Origin: Ahrensia sp.
GTDB taxonomy: Bacteria; Pseudomonadota; Alphaproteobacteria; Rhizobiales; Rhizobiaceae
Assembly (NCBI GenBank): GCA_002698425.1
Contig: NZXU01000021.1
Coordinates: 5,421 to 69,420 of the forward strand
DNA length: 64,000 bases
Direction of reading: 5' to 3'
Below, piece by piece: positions 11,105 to 18,434 of the stretch. The stretch's first letter is position 1. The number at the start of each line of letters is the position of its first letter. The notes beneath the pieces are model-generated. The model saw only the letters and a list, made by a program, of their open reading frames with translations. It ran no database searches and was not told where the DNA came from. Made by a program: the position numbers and the translations under genes.

Positions 11105-11128
11105 AACGGCCGGGTCAGCCCGGCCGTT
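11105..11128. terminator. Bidirectional terminator-like hairpin between convergent genes
   Basis: AACGGCCGGG and CCCGGCCGTT form a perfect 10-bp stem around the loop TCAG. The loop holds the stop codon of the minus-strand DUF937 gene, so the hairpin serves the rhodanese gene from the left and lies inside the 3' end of its neighbour from the right. Confidence 0.65.
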
Positions 11129-11987
11129 TCATGCCCTGCATATAGGTGTCGAAGATCTGCTCCATGGAGCGCTGATAGGTCTCCTGGGTGCGCCGGCCGG
11201 TCTCGAACATGTTGCCGAACAGATCGCCGAACGGATTGGCGGGCTTCGCCTCAGGCGTCTCCTCCGGCTCCGGTTCTGGCTCGGGTTCCGGCGGCGGTGG
11301 GGCTTCCGTCTTCGGAATGCCGGCCTTCATCATCTCGGCCATGGCCTGGGTGAAGGGATTGTTCATCGGATTGGCCGAGGCGCCGGCCTGCATGCCGGGC
11401 ATGCCCTGCATACCGGCGCCGAACATCTGCTCCATCGCCGCCATGAAGGGATTGGCGGACGCGCCGCTCTTCTGCTTGAGGCCCAGTTCCTCGGCCCATT
11501 CGCCCTGCTGCTTCGTCGCCAGTTGCATCATGCGCACCAAGGGCTTGTCGGAATCGACATTCATCTGCCCGGTCGACTGCTTGTAGAGCCCGCCCATCAT
11601 GGTCGAGGCGATCACCGGCAGCATCTGCTTGTAGATTTCCTGGCCGATGCCGGTCGCCTGGGCGGCCTGCGCGGCGACGGCGCGGCTGACATCCTTGTTG
11701 CCGAAGATGTGGCCGAGAATGCCGTTGCCCTCTTCGATGCCGGCCGGGGTGAAGGCCTTGGTCATGTCCTCGAAATATTTGGCGTGGCTTCCGGCGGCGA
11801 GCGCCGAGAGGAAGGCCCCGACGCCCATCGGGTCGGAGGCGTTGCGCTTCAGCCCGGCGGAAAAGGCCGGCATCAGCGCGGCCAGCGCGTCCTCGGTCTG
11901 CTTCTGCGACAGGCCGAACTGGCTCGCCATCTTCGACAGCGCCTCGCCGTTCTGGGCGTTCATGAACATGTCGAACAGGGGCAGCAT
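11115..11987 (-). CDS. DUF937 domain-containing protein
   Basis: The 290-aa product starts at MLPLFDMFMNAQNGEALSKM and continues with ASQFGLSQKQTEDALAALMP, the characteristic N-terminal pattern of DUF937 (residues 1-160). The centre is Met/Gly/Asn-rich (MQGMPGMQAGASANPMNNP), then a Pro/Glu stretch (PPPPEPEPEPEPEETPEA) and a C-terminal helix ending TYMQGMKRPG. DUF937 proteins have no agreed biochemical function. I chose the inner ATG because the 43 extra residues of the longer form are Pro/Arg-rich and lie in the promoter region. No signal peptide is seen, so it is probably cytoplasmic. Confidence 0.75.
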   Translation of the reverse strand: MLPLFDMFMNAQNGEALSKMASQFGLSQKQTEDALAALMPAFSAGLKRNASDPMGVGAFLSALAAGSHAKYFEDMTKAFTPAGIEEGNGILGHIFGNKDVSRAVAAQAAQATGIGQEIYKQMLPVIASTMMGGLYKQSTGQMNVDSDKPLVRMMQLATKQQGEWAEELGLKQKSGASANPFMAAMEQMFGAGMQGMPGMQAGASANPMNNPFTQAMAEMMKAGIPKTEAPPPPEPEPEPEPEETPEAKPANPFGDLFGNMFETGRRTQETYQRSMEQIFDTYMQGMKRPG

Positions 11988-12128
11988 GGCGGAATCCTTT
12001 CGTGACGAGACGATGACCATAACACGCCCGGCCCGCCCGGCAATGCAAGGCGATTGAGGGGCGTCAATGATGGTGAATGGCGCGGCTGGCAGCCTGTCGG
12101 GACCGTTCACGGACATGGGAGGCCAATC

Positions 12129-12260
12129 ATGGACGACCGCACTTTCATCCTGCTGTTCTTTCCGAGCCTGTTCATCTCGCTCGGCGTCTTCTTCTGGGGC
12201 GTCGGGCAGGTCTGGCGCGTCTCGATCGAGAACCGGGAGGCGCGGCGGAAGGGGGCGTGA
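12129..12260 (+). CDS. Small single-helix membrane protein (43 aa)
   Basis: ATG at 12129 follows GGGAGG (12117-12122) with 6-base spacing. The product begins MDDRTFILLFFPSLFISLG and has one strong membrane helix (residues 6-29), followed by a basic cytoplasmic tail ENREARRKGA. I do not recognise a family. It stands alone, downstream of and divergent from the DUF937 gene, at the left edge of the hairpin-rich region. Confidence 0.55.
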   Translation: MDDRTFILLFFPSLFISLGVFFWGVGQVWRVSIENREARRKGA

Positions 12261-12297
12261 TTTCGGCGAAACGCAGGCATCGCACCCCCCCTCTTAT

Positions 12298-12336
12298 AAA
12301 AGCTAAGGGCTTAGCTGTCGCTAAACCCAAGCTTTT
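12298..12336. repeat. Long interrupted hairpin
   Basis: AAAAGCT (12298-12304) pairs with AGCTTTT (12330-12336). Inside it GGG pairs with CCC and TTAGC with GCTAA around a TGTC loop. It starts 38 bases after the small membrane-protein gene. It could end that transcript, although no T run follows the full stem; it also marks the start of the hairpin array. Confidence 0.5.
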
Positions 12337-12345
12337 GCTTCTGCC

Positions 12346-12424
12346 GGCGCTCCGCTATGGCTTCGCGCGTTCGGCGCTCCAATCGACAAATCGTTGTCGA
12401 TTGGCCGGCTGCGCCGACCGCTTC
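12346..12424. repeat. Dispersed palindromic repeat, copy A
   Basis: The stretch contains CTCCGCTATGGCTTC, then the perfect 10-bp inverted repeat CCAATCGACA / TGTCGATTGG (12379-12404, 6-base loop), then a second hairpin GGCCGGC / GCCGACC with one mismatch (12403-12419). Most bases match copy B at 15404-15482, in the same orientation, about 3.06 kb away. The hairpin loops differ (AATCGT against CATCGG), and the second stem differs in sequence but keeps pairing, which suggests that structure is under selection. Confidence 0.7.
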
Positions 12425-13112
12425 TCACCCCCCACAAGGGTGGAGAGTGGCTCGCGTGATTTGCCCCGCGCCTTATCTCGATCTACGCAACTTCAAAGAA
12501 CCCGGGCGACAAGCCCGCAAGCGCGACCGCGCGTCGGCGACTTTTCGCCGCGCACGCGCAGCCGTCTCGCGCCAGCGAGACTGGCGTGAGCGAAAAAGAT
12601 TGGAAGACGGGCGGTCGAAGGATCGCTCTGTCTAATGTGTATATGCGGTCCTTCGACCGCCCCTCGGCTGCTTCCGGCTCCGGCCGCTCTACGCCCGGGA
12701 CCCGCAAGGTCCCGACTGGCCGCCACATGGCCTTTGTCTCCCTCTTGCGGAGGGGCCGCTTGGCGGGGCGGTTTCCAAGCATCCTGCCGAAACAGGATAC
12801 TTACGTCGCGTACCGTTTCCGGCCTGCCTCCGGGGCTGATCCCCGATGCGAAAACCTCTTCCCGCACGCCAGGCGCCGGCCCTTCCCCTGTTTGCCGGTG
12901 TGCACCCAGGCTTCCAATGAAAGGGCACGGTCAGGGTAAGGGAGGTTGGAGGAAGGTGGATAAGATTTAGGCGGATTGTCGGGATTCAGAGATTTAACGC
13001 GGTGGCTATCCCACGCGCATCATTACGAGCGTGGATCTATCCCAAGGCATATATCCGATTATTGTCCCTTTTGTGCGAATGAGACGCGATGGCCACTCGC
13101 TAGGAGCTGTAT
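12425..13112. other. Non-coding, hairpin-rich intergenic stretch
   Basis: I see no convincing gene in these 690 bases. They hold a series of further hairpins: CGGGC-GACAA-GCCCG near 12507; a long 18-bp arm at 12609-12626 that pairs with 12645-12662 with one mismatch (core GGTCGAAGGA); and GGGACC-CGCAA-GGTCCC near 12698. The sequence stays GC-rich until about 12960 and then becomes clearly richer in A and T, which I take as the left border of the accessory patch. Open frames here on both strands have Arg/Ser/Pro-rich composition typical of shadow frames. Confidence 0.5.
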
Positions 13113-13250
13113 GTGGCGCAAGACCGGAAGCGATATAACGAATGCAAAGAATCGGACAAATTGGCCGGGCGCGAGAAACGCAAGAAAAAAGCCGGGAAGG
13201 ATAAGAGCCCGCCCGGCAGTTCGATTAATCGGAAAGACGGAAGCGGCTAA
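13113..13250 (+). CDS. Possible small basic protein (45 aa)
   Basis: GTG at 13113 is preceded by AGGAG (13102-13106) with 6-base spacing. The translation starts MAQDRKRYNECKESDKLAG and continues with a Lys/Arg-rich stretch, REKRKKKAGKDK, ending NRKDGSG. Its composition (Lys, Glu, Asp, few Arg/Pro) is more protein-like than the overlapping longer frame at 12976-13269. There is no recognised domain. It lies inside the accessory patch, where such short genes are common. The evidence is only the ribosome-binding site and composition. Confidence 0.35.
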   Translation: MAQDRKRYNECKESDKLAGREKRKKKAGKDKSPPGSSINRKDGSG

Positions 13251-13265
13251 CGCCGCCTCGCCTAT

Positions 13266-13343
13266 TTAGCGGCTACGCCAGTGAGCACGTACGTGTTCAA
13301 CGCGGCCAAAGCGGATGCGATAATAGTCCGTAACGTAGACCAT
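13266..13343 (-). CDS. Possible very small protein (25 aa)
   Basis: On the minus strand AAAAGAGGTG (13349-13358) sits 5 bases before an ATG at 13343. The 25-aa product starts MVYVTDYYRIRFGR and ends in a basic EHVRAHWRSR. Tyr, Arg and His dominate and there is no membrane helix. The excellent Shine-Dalgarno site and spacing are the main support. The frame faces the 45-aa candidate, with 15 bases between the two stops. The motif resembles short 'GR-E-VR-H-R' peptides I associate with phages and plasmids, but I cannot name a family. Confidence 0.4.
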   Translation of the reverse strand: MVYVTDYYRIRFGRVEHVRAHWRSR

Positions 13344-13377
13344 TTCTTCACCTCTTTTAGGCTGTGGGCCTTGAAAT

Positions 13378-13442
13378 GAGGCGGCAGAAATGCGATTCTT
13401 AAGACTGGATAACGCCTTGGAATCGCGGGGCTCTGCCGCCTC
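13378..13442. repeat. Long nested inverted repeat
   Basis: GAGGCGGCAGA (13378-13388) pairs perfectly with TCTGCCGCCTC (13432-13442), and inside it GCGATTC (13392-13398) pairs with GAATCGC (13420-13426). The result is an 18-bp interrupted stem with a 21-base loop. No T run follows, so it is not a standard terminator. It lies 35 bases upstream of the tiny minus-strand gene. Confidence 0.55.
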
Positions 13443-13607
13443 ACATCGATTGCTTGGTCATCTAGGCCGTCCTTCCCGGTGCAACGGGTTGGGCGGCTTT
13501 CTATTAGTCTCCCCTCTGACGCCAATGGCCAGAACGCGAGGGGCTAGTCATCTCTCATCGCTACCGATCCTCTTTCGAAATGTTGGGCGGGAATCATCCG
13601 CCGCATA

Positions 13608-13673
13608 TCCGTATAACGAACGACGCCCCATCGTTCAAGTTCGTCGCTTCGATTTGCACATTCGTTATACGGA
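13608..13673. repeat. Perfect 13-bp inverted repeat upstream of the 276-aa gene
   Basis: TCCGTATAACGAA (13608-13620) is repeated in inverted form as TTCGTTATACGGA (13661-13673), with CGACG/CGTCG pairing just inside. The arms are 53 bases apart start to start, and the right arm ends 64 bases before the ATG of the next gene. It could be a pair of regulator half-sites, a structured leader, or a recombination site. Confidence 0.5.
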
Positions 13674-13737
13674 CTATTTGCAAAAAGAGTAATGTTCCTG
13701 TAGTGTGCCGCCTGCACGATAGGCGTGAGGTGTCTCC

Positions 13738-14568
13738 ATGACAGGCGAAAAAGTAGACTTCAGTGCTGCGGCGAATGCCGCTCACGATGAAAGCGAGGAT
13801 AAGGCAAAGAGGGACCGGTCGCTGATCGATTTCCCTTACGTGCCGCTGGAATCCGCATTGGAGGTCGCGACGGCGATCTATAGCCGCTGCGGCTTTGGTT
13901 CATGTGACCAGGATGAGTTGGCCGCAGAAATGGGGCAAACGCTGAGCGGTGCGTTCCGTCAAAAAACTGGGGCGGCCAAGACATTCGGAATCGTTGAAAA
14001 AGATGGCCGCAGCGCATTCAGGCTGACCGAGATTGGGAAACGGATCGTCGCGCAAGAGACGGAGGTTGCAGCCAAGGTTGATGCGTTTCTCACTGTGCCT
14101 CTCTATCAGCAGATTTATGACAAGTTCAGGGGGCATAATTTGCCGCCTGCAAAGGCGCTGGAGCGCGAAATGGAAACGTTAGGCGTTGCACGGAAGCAGA
14201 CAGACCGCGCACGCCAAGCATTTGAACGCTCGGCTCAGTTCGCTGGTTTTTTCGACAGCGGCAAAGACAGGTTGGTCCGCCCTCGCATGGAAGGCGGAGT
14301 GAACCTGCCGCCCGATAGCCAGCCGCCTATGCGTGAGGAAAAGCCGCGCGATGAAATTGGAGGCGAGCGGTATGGCGGAGGAAATGGTGGGGGAGGCACC
14401 CCGTCTGACATCGACCCGATCATTCAGGGGCTGATTGCACGACTGCCGAAAGCCGGCACGCCATGGTCAAGAGATAAGCGGAAAAAGTGGCTTCTCATTT
14501 TAGAGAACAGCTTTGACCTCGTGTATGAGGACGATGGCGAGGCTACTACGGATCGAGAGCATTTCTAG
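13738..14568 (+). CDS. Hypothetical protein, winged-helix-like N-terminal region
   Basis: The 276-aa protein has no family I can name. Residues 27-110 (from LIDFPYVPLESALEVATAIY on) look like a winged helix, with DELAAEMGQTLSGAFRQKTG as a possible recognition region and FRLTEIGKRIVAQE as the wing. Residues 110-170 are helical and rich in charged residues. Residues 190-220 are a flexible Gly/Pro linker (GGGNGGGG). The C-terminal 55 residues hold IIQGLIARLPKAGTPWSRDK and KKWLLILENSFDLVYED, a tail seen in many phage- and island-borne proteins. GC content is lower than in the surrounding core genes. The start ATG at 13738 follows GTGAGGTGTCTCC. Confidence 0.7.
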   Translation: MTGEKVDFSAAANAAHDESEDKAKRDRSLIDFPYVPLESALEVATAIYSRCGFGSCDQDELAAEMGQTLSGAFRQKTGAAKTFGIVEKDGRSAFRLTEIGKRIVAQETEVAAKVDAFLTVPLYQQIYDKFRGHNLPPAKALEREMETLGVARKQTDRARQAFERSAQFAGFFDSGKDRLVRPRMEGGVNLPPDSQPPMREEKPRDEIGGERYGGGNGGGGTPSDIDPIIQGLIARLPKAGTPWSRDKRKKWLLILENSFDLVYEDDGEATTDREHF

Positions 14569-14576
14569 AAACACAA

Positions 14577-14596
14577 AACCCCGCCGAAGCGGGGTT
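14577..14596 (+). terminator. Terminator-like hairpin
   Basis: AACCCCGC and GCGGGGTT form an 8-bp stem with a CGAA tetraloop, 8 bases after the 276-aa gene. The T run is only two bases, so efficiency is uncertain. It also lies just beyond the convergent minus-strand small gene and may serve both. Confidence 0.6.
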
Positions 14597-14602
14597 CTGA
14601 AA

Positions 14603-14719
14603 TTACCTATGGAAGTGCTTCGTTAAGTCGTGGTGGTTCGGTTTTCGCAGCGCGAGGTAGGCGGCAACAGCGAACACGATCGCCCCAACCGGGACGAGCA
14701 GTAGAATTGCATCATTCAT
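14603..14719 (-). CDS. Small membrane protein (38 aa), overlapping its upstream gene
   Basis: The ATG at 14719 overlaps the TGA of the preceding gene as ATGAATGA, and a strong GGAGGAAGG sits directly upstream. The product starts MNDAILLLVPVGAIVFAVAA, giving a single membrane helix (residues 4-23), and ends in a His/Lys-rich tail (NHHDLTKHFHR). Tight translational coupling to the 111-aa membrane protein suggests that the two act together. I do not recognise a family. Confidence 0.6.
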   Translation of the reverse strand: MNDAILLLVPVGAIVFAVAAYLALRKPNHHDLTKHFHR

Positions 14720-15047
14720 AGCCTTCCTCCTTCTTTATCAAACCAAGCAGGAGATGCCCCACTATATGTAGGACGAATCCTGCGCATGCCCAGAGGGCTG
14801 ACCACCAACCTAGGTGGTCTTCGTTAATGGACGGTATTATCACGGAACCCGCAATCATGCCAACGGCCGCCGTATTTAGTGCGGTAGCGGTATACCGTAT
14901 CCGTTCATTAAACCGTTTCGCCGCGAGATTGTTCCGAATCTCAGGATTTAGAATGAAATGAAGCGCACCATAAACAAGCACGCCTTCACAAATTAGAAAC
15001 AGCCCAGCCCAAGCATACTGGTAGTCGTGCATATCTGCTAAATTCAT
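14712..15047 (-). CDS. Hypothetical membrane protein (111 aa)
   Basis: The start MNLADMHDYQYAWAGLFLIC follows a strong GGAGGGGG site; a longer start 14 codons upstream has no such site. Three membrane helices are visible: WAGLFLICEGVLVYGALHFI, TALNTAAVGMIAGSVIIPSI and WWSALWACAGFVLHIVGHLL. The last is followed by LGLIKKEEGYE. The segment between helices 1 and 2 is basic (NNLAAKRFNERIRY). No family is recognised. It forms a two-gene unit with the 38-aa protein and has lower GC than the flanking core genes, consistent with recent acquisition. Confidence 0.65.
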   Translation of the reverse strand: MNLADMHDYQYAWAGLFLICEGVLVYGALHFILNPEIRNNLAAKRFNERIRYTATALNTAAVGMIAGSVIIPSINEDHLGWWSALWACAGFVLHIVGHLLLGLIKKEEGYE

Positions 15048-15403
15048 GACCCCCTCCGAATTCGCCCGCAGGCTTAATTCAAAACGCAACTGCGCTGAGG
15101 ATCAACTATTAGAATTTACGTGGGTCACACACATATACACCCCCCATAATTGATTCGCGCCTAATAAAATTATTTGCGCAACACGGTTCTTTGCAGCCGG
15201 AGAGAGCCTCTTCATTGGCGTCCTCTCACCGCGCCTCCATCTCAAAAACGGAATATATCTCGCCATTCGGCCTTACAAATACTCATGCTAAAATAGATAT
15301 ATTTTCGATTTGTGAGAACGCAATATTTATTTGTTGGACAATCCATAGTCCGATCATTCGGACAATATCTATATCTGCTTTTGGTTCGCGAGGGACTACA
15401 GCC
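15048..15403. other. AT-rich intergenic stretch, no gene seen
   Basis: This is the most AT-rich part of the window. I find no frame with a ribosome-binding site. It contains a perfect hairpin GTCCGA-TCAT-TCGGAC (15348-15363) with the word GGACAAT on both sides, and an A/T-rich promoter-like run around 15280-15305 (AAAATAGATATATTTTC). It forms the right border of the accessory patch. Confidence 0.5.
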
Positions 15404-15575
15404 AGCCCTCCGCTATGGCTCCGGGCGTTCGTCGCTCCAATCGACACATCGGTGTCGATTGGTCCGCGACAGCGGACCGCTCCCGCCGGGGCGGGGCCCG
15501 CTGCCTGCGGCAGCTCCCGCCCGTTCGAAACCTGCCGATGATTCACTGGATCATCGGCTTGTCGCGGTGCGACAA
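15404..15575. repeat. Dispersed palindromic repeat, copy B, with an array of five hairpins
   Basis: The first 79 bases match copy A (12346-12424). Five hairpins follow one another: CCAATCGACA/TGTCGATTGG (15437-15462), GGTCCGC/GCGGACC (15461-15478), GGGCGGG...CCCGCCC enclosing GCTGCC/GGCAGC (15489-15522), CCGATGAT/ATCATCGG (15535-15557) and TTGTCGC/GCGACAA (15559-15575). All stems are perfect. The array ends 76 bases before the glutamine-synthetase-like gene, so it may also lie in that gene's leader RNA. Confidence 0.7.
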
Positions 15576-15651
15576 CCGGTTCCTCACCCCCCCTTCCCTC
15601 CCCCGCATCCCCCGGCGTATAACCCCCTGAACCGAAACAAACCGGTGATTG

Positions 15652-17115
15652 ATGGCCAAGGAAACGATGAAGAGCGGCGGGGCGCAGGGCGTCGCCGAGA
15701 AGGCAGTTCGGGCGGTGAAGGCGAAGCGGACGAAGCCGCCGGCATTCCTCGAGAAGAAATACGGCGTCGCCAGCTGGAAGCAGGCCGAGGAATGGCTTGC
15801 GTGGCGCTCCATCGAGGACATCGAGTGCATCACGCCCGACCTCGCCGGCGTGCCGCGCGGCAAGATGATGCCGTCGAACAAGTTCACCTCGCAGACCTCG
15901 CTGGCGCTGCCGTCGGCGCTGTTCCGCCAGACGATCTCCGGCGAATACCCCGAGGAGACCGGCGATTTCCGCTACGACCCGCATGACGGCGACCTGAAGC
16001 TGATGCCGGATCTGTCGACGCTGTCCGCCGTGCCGTGGGAGAGCGACCCGACGGCGCAGGTGATCTGCGACCTCGTCGGCTCCGATGGCGAGGAAGTCGG
16101 CTACACGCCCCGCGCGGTGCTGAAGAAGGTTGTGAAGGCCTATGCGGACAAGGGCTGGAAACCGGTCGTCGCGCCGGAAATCGAGTTCTACCTCGTCGCG
16201 CGCAACACGGATCCGGACTACCAGCTGCAGCCGCCGGTCGGGCGGTCGGGACGGCCGATTGCCGGCGGGCAGGCCTATTCGATCGCCGGCGTCAACGAGT
16301 TCGACGACCTGATCGACGACATCTACCATTTCTGCGAGGGCCAGGGGCTCGAGATCGACACGCTGATCCACGAGGAAGGCCCGTCGCAGCTGGAGATCAA
16401 TCTGCGGCATGGCGACCCGGTGGCGCTGGCCGACCAGGTGTTCCTGATGAAGCGCACGATCCGCGAGGCGGCGCTGAAACAGGACATGTTCGCCACCTTC
16501 ATGGCCAAGCCCATGCAGGGCGAGGCCGGCAATGCGATGCATATCCACCAGTCGGTGGTGGACGCGAAGACCGGCCAGAACATCTTCTCCGCGCCCGACG
16601 GCTCGGAGACGGAACTGTTCCGCGCCTTTGTCGGCGGCATGCAGCATTACATCCCCAAGGCGCTGGTGATGATGGCGCCCTATGTGAACTCGTATCGCCG
16701 GCTGACGCCGGAAATGGCCGCGCCCGTCAACACTGCCTGGGGCTACGACAACCGGACCACGGCCTTCCGCATCCCGACCTCGAACGCGGCCGGGCGGCGC
16801 GTCGAGAACCGGCTGCCCTCGTCCGACGCCAACCCCTATCTGGCACTCGCCGCGTCGCTCGCGTGCGGTTATCTCGGCATGGTCAACGGGCTGGTGCCGA
16901 CCAGCCCGACGGCGGAGACGGCCAATGAAGGCGCGATCTCGCTACCGCGCGGGCTGCTGGAAGCGGTGTCGCTGATGGAGGCGGAACGCGATTTCGACGA
17001 GATATTGGGCCGCGAATTCACTGCGACGCTGGCCGGCGTCAAGCGCGGCGAATTCGAGACCTTCATGCGCGTGATCAGCCCGTGGGAGCGCGAGTTCCTG
17101 CTTCTCAACGTCTGA
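15652..17115 (+). CDS. puuA: Glutamine synthetase family protein, likely gamma-glutamylpolyamine synthetase
   Basis: This 487-aa ligase belongs to the type I GS fold. It shows a beta-grasp N-domain with ITPDLAGVPRGKMMP, VAPEIEFYL (metal-binding Glu), EEGPSQLEINLRHGDP, KPMQGEAGNAMHIHQSVVDA (catalytic His region), NTAWGYDNRTTAFRIP and VENRLPSSDANPYLALAA. It lacks the adenylylation-site loop of housekeeping GlnA, and its immediate partner is a PuuB-like oxidase, which together point to gamma-glutamylation of putrescine or a similar amine. The GS family is broad, so the substrate is inference. The ATG at 15652 is chosen over a TTG three bases earlier; the ribosome-binding site is weak. Confidence 0.8.
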   Translation: MAKETMKSGGAQGVAEKAVRAVKAKRTKPPAFLEKKYGVASWKQAEEWLAWRSIEDIECITPDLAGVPRGKMMPSNKFTSQTSLALPSALFRQTISGEYPEETGDFRYDPHDGDLKLMPDLSTLSAVPWESDPTAQVICDLVGSDGEEVGYTPRAVLKKVVKAYADKGWKPVVAPEIEFYLVARNTDPDYQLQPPVGRSGRPIAGGQAYSIAGVNEFDDLIDDIYHFCEGQGLEIDTLIHEEGPSQLEINLRHGDPVALADQVFLMKRTIREAALKQDMFATFMAKPMQGEAGNAMHIHQSVVDAKTGQNIFSAPDGSETELFRAFVGGMQHYIPKALVMMAPYVNSYRRLTPEMAAPVNTAWGYDNRTTAFRIPTSNAAGRRVENRLPSSDANPYLALAASLACGYLGMVNGLVPTSPTAETANEGAISLPRGLLEAVSLMEAERDFDEILGREFTATLAGVKRGEFETFMRVISPWEREFLLLNV

Positions 17116-17125
17116 AGACCCCACC

Positions 17126-18421
17126 ATGACTTACCAAAGTCCGATTTCGCCCGGCTATTCCTGGTACGAGGCGACAGCCGGCGACCGGCCCGACTATCCG
17201 GCGCTCGACGGCGACAGGACTTGCGACGTCGCGATCATCGGCGGCGGCTTCACCGGCCTGTCGGCGGCCACCTACCTGGCCAAGGCCGGCGTCAATGTGG
17301 TGCTGATCGAGCAGGCGAAGTTCGGCGACGGCGCGTCGGGGCGCAATGGCGGCCAGATGGGCACCGGCCAGCGGGCCTGGCCTGAAGACCAGGAAGAAGA
17401 GCTCGGGCTGGAGCGGGCGAAGGCGCTGTTTTCGATCGCCGAGGACGCCAAGCGCAACATGCACGACTTCGCCGCCGAGCACGGCATCGATATCGGCTAT
17501 GTTCCCGGCCAGCTCTCTGTGATCCACAAGAAGCGCTATTGCGACGACTATCGCCGCCATGCAGCCGTGATGGCGGAGAAGTTCGACTACCCGCATATCA
17601 GCTACATGGAGCGCGAGGAGACGGCGCAGCGCGTCGGCTCGTCCTTCTTCCATGGCGGCATCCGCGACACCCATACCGGGCATATCCACCCGCTGAAGCT
17701 GGTGATCGGCACGGCGAAGGCGGCGGAAGCGGCCGGGGCGCAGATCTTCGAGAACACCAAGGCGACCGGGCTCCAGCAGGCAAACGGCAAGGCGACGGTG
17801 ACGACGGAGCGCGGCACGATCACCGCCGACCGGGTGCTGCTCGCCGTCAACGCCTATGGCAATGGCGGGCTGGAACCGGTCTCGGCGGCGCATGTGATGC
17901 CGATCCGCTCCTTCATCGGCGCGACCGTTCCGCTGCCGGCCGATCTCGACGCCAAGGTGATCCCGGGCGGCGAATCCATCGACGATTCGCGCTTCGTGGT
18001 GCGCTATTTCCGCAAATATGGCGACGGGCGGCTGCTGTTCGGCGGGCGCGAGGCCTATACGGCGGACAATCCGCGCGAGATCTCCACCCATATCCGCAAG
18101 CAGATCGCCGAAATCTATCCGGCGCTTGCCGATATCGAAATCGATCATGCCTGGGGCGGGTCGGTCGGCATCACCATGCCGCGCACGCCCTTTGTGCGCG
18201 AGGTGATGCCCGGCGTCACCGCGGCGGGCGGCTTTTCGGGCCATGGCGTGATGCTGTCGCATTTCACCGGACGGCTCTATGCCGAGGCTGTGACCGGCAA
18301 CACCGACCGGCTCAAATATTACCGCGATCTCAAGGTGCCGGCCTTTCCCGGCGGCAGAACCTTCCGCAAGCCGATGCTGACGCTGGCGCTGACCTGGTTC
18401 GCGATGCTGGACCGGATCTGA
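17126..18421 (+). CDS. puuB: FAD-dependent oxidoreductase, likely gamma-glutamylputrescine oxidase
   Basis: This 431-aa DAO-family flavoprotein has the dinucleotide-binding motif VAIIGGGFTGLSAATYLA near residue 32, the ASGRNGGQMGTGQR segment typical of OrdL/PuuB, a central substrate domain, and a C-terminal FAD contact GVTAAGGFSGHGVMLSHFTG. It starts 11 bases after the puuA-like stop and is almost certainly co-transcribed. The pair would conjugate a polyamine to glutamate and then oxidise it to gamma-glutamylaminobutyraldehyde; the aldehyde dehydrogenase and the hydrolase of that route are not adjacent. Confidence 0.85.
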   Translation: MTYQSPISPGYSWYEATAGDRPDYPALDGDRTCDVAIIGGGFTGLSAATYLAKAGVNVVLIEQAKFGDGASGRNGGQMGTGQRAWPEDQEEELGLERAKALFSIAEDAKRNMHDFAAEHGIDIGYVPGQLSVIHKKRYCDDYRRHAAVMAEKFDYPHISYMEREETAQRVGSSFFHGGIRDTHTGHIHPLKLVIGTAKAAEAAGAQIFENTKATGLQQANGKATVTTERGTITADRVLLAVNAYGNGGLEPVSAAHVMPIRSFIGATVPLPADLDAKVIPGGESIDDSRFVVRYFRKYGDGRLLFGGREAYTADNPREISTHIRKQIAEIYPALADIEIDHAWGGSVGITMPRTPFVREVMPGVTAAGGFSGHGVMLSHFTGRLYAEAVTGNTDRLKYYRDLKVPAFPGGRTFRKPMLTLALTWFAMLDRI

Positions 18422-18434
18422 GATAGCGGAGCGC

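Noticed and set aside
12976..13269. 97-codon frame overlapping the 45-aa candidate
   Set aside because: It has no ribosome-binding site and a less protein-like composition; the shorter frame with AGGAG is preferred.
15404..15575. CRISPR array
   Set aside because: The hairpins differ from each other in sequence and length, there are no equal spacers and no cas genes.
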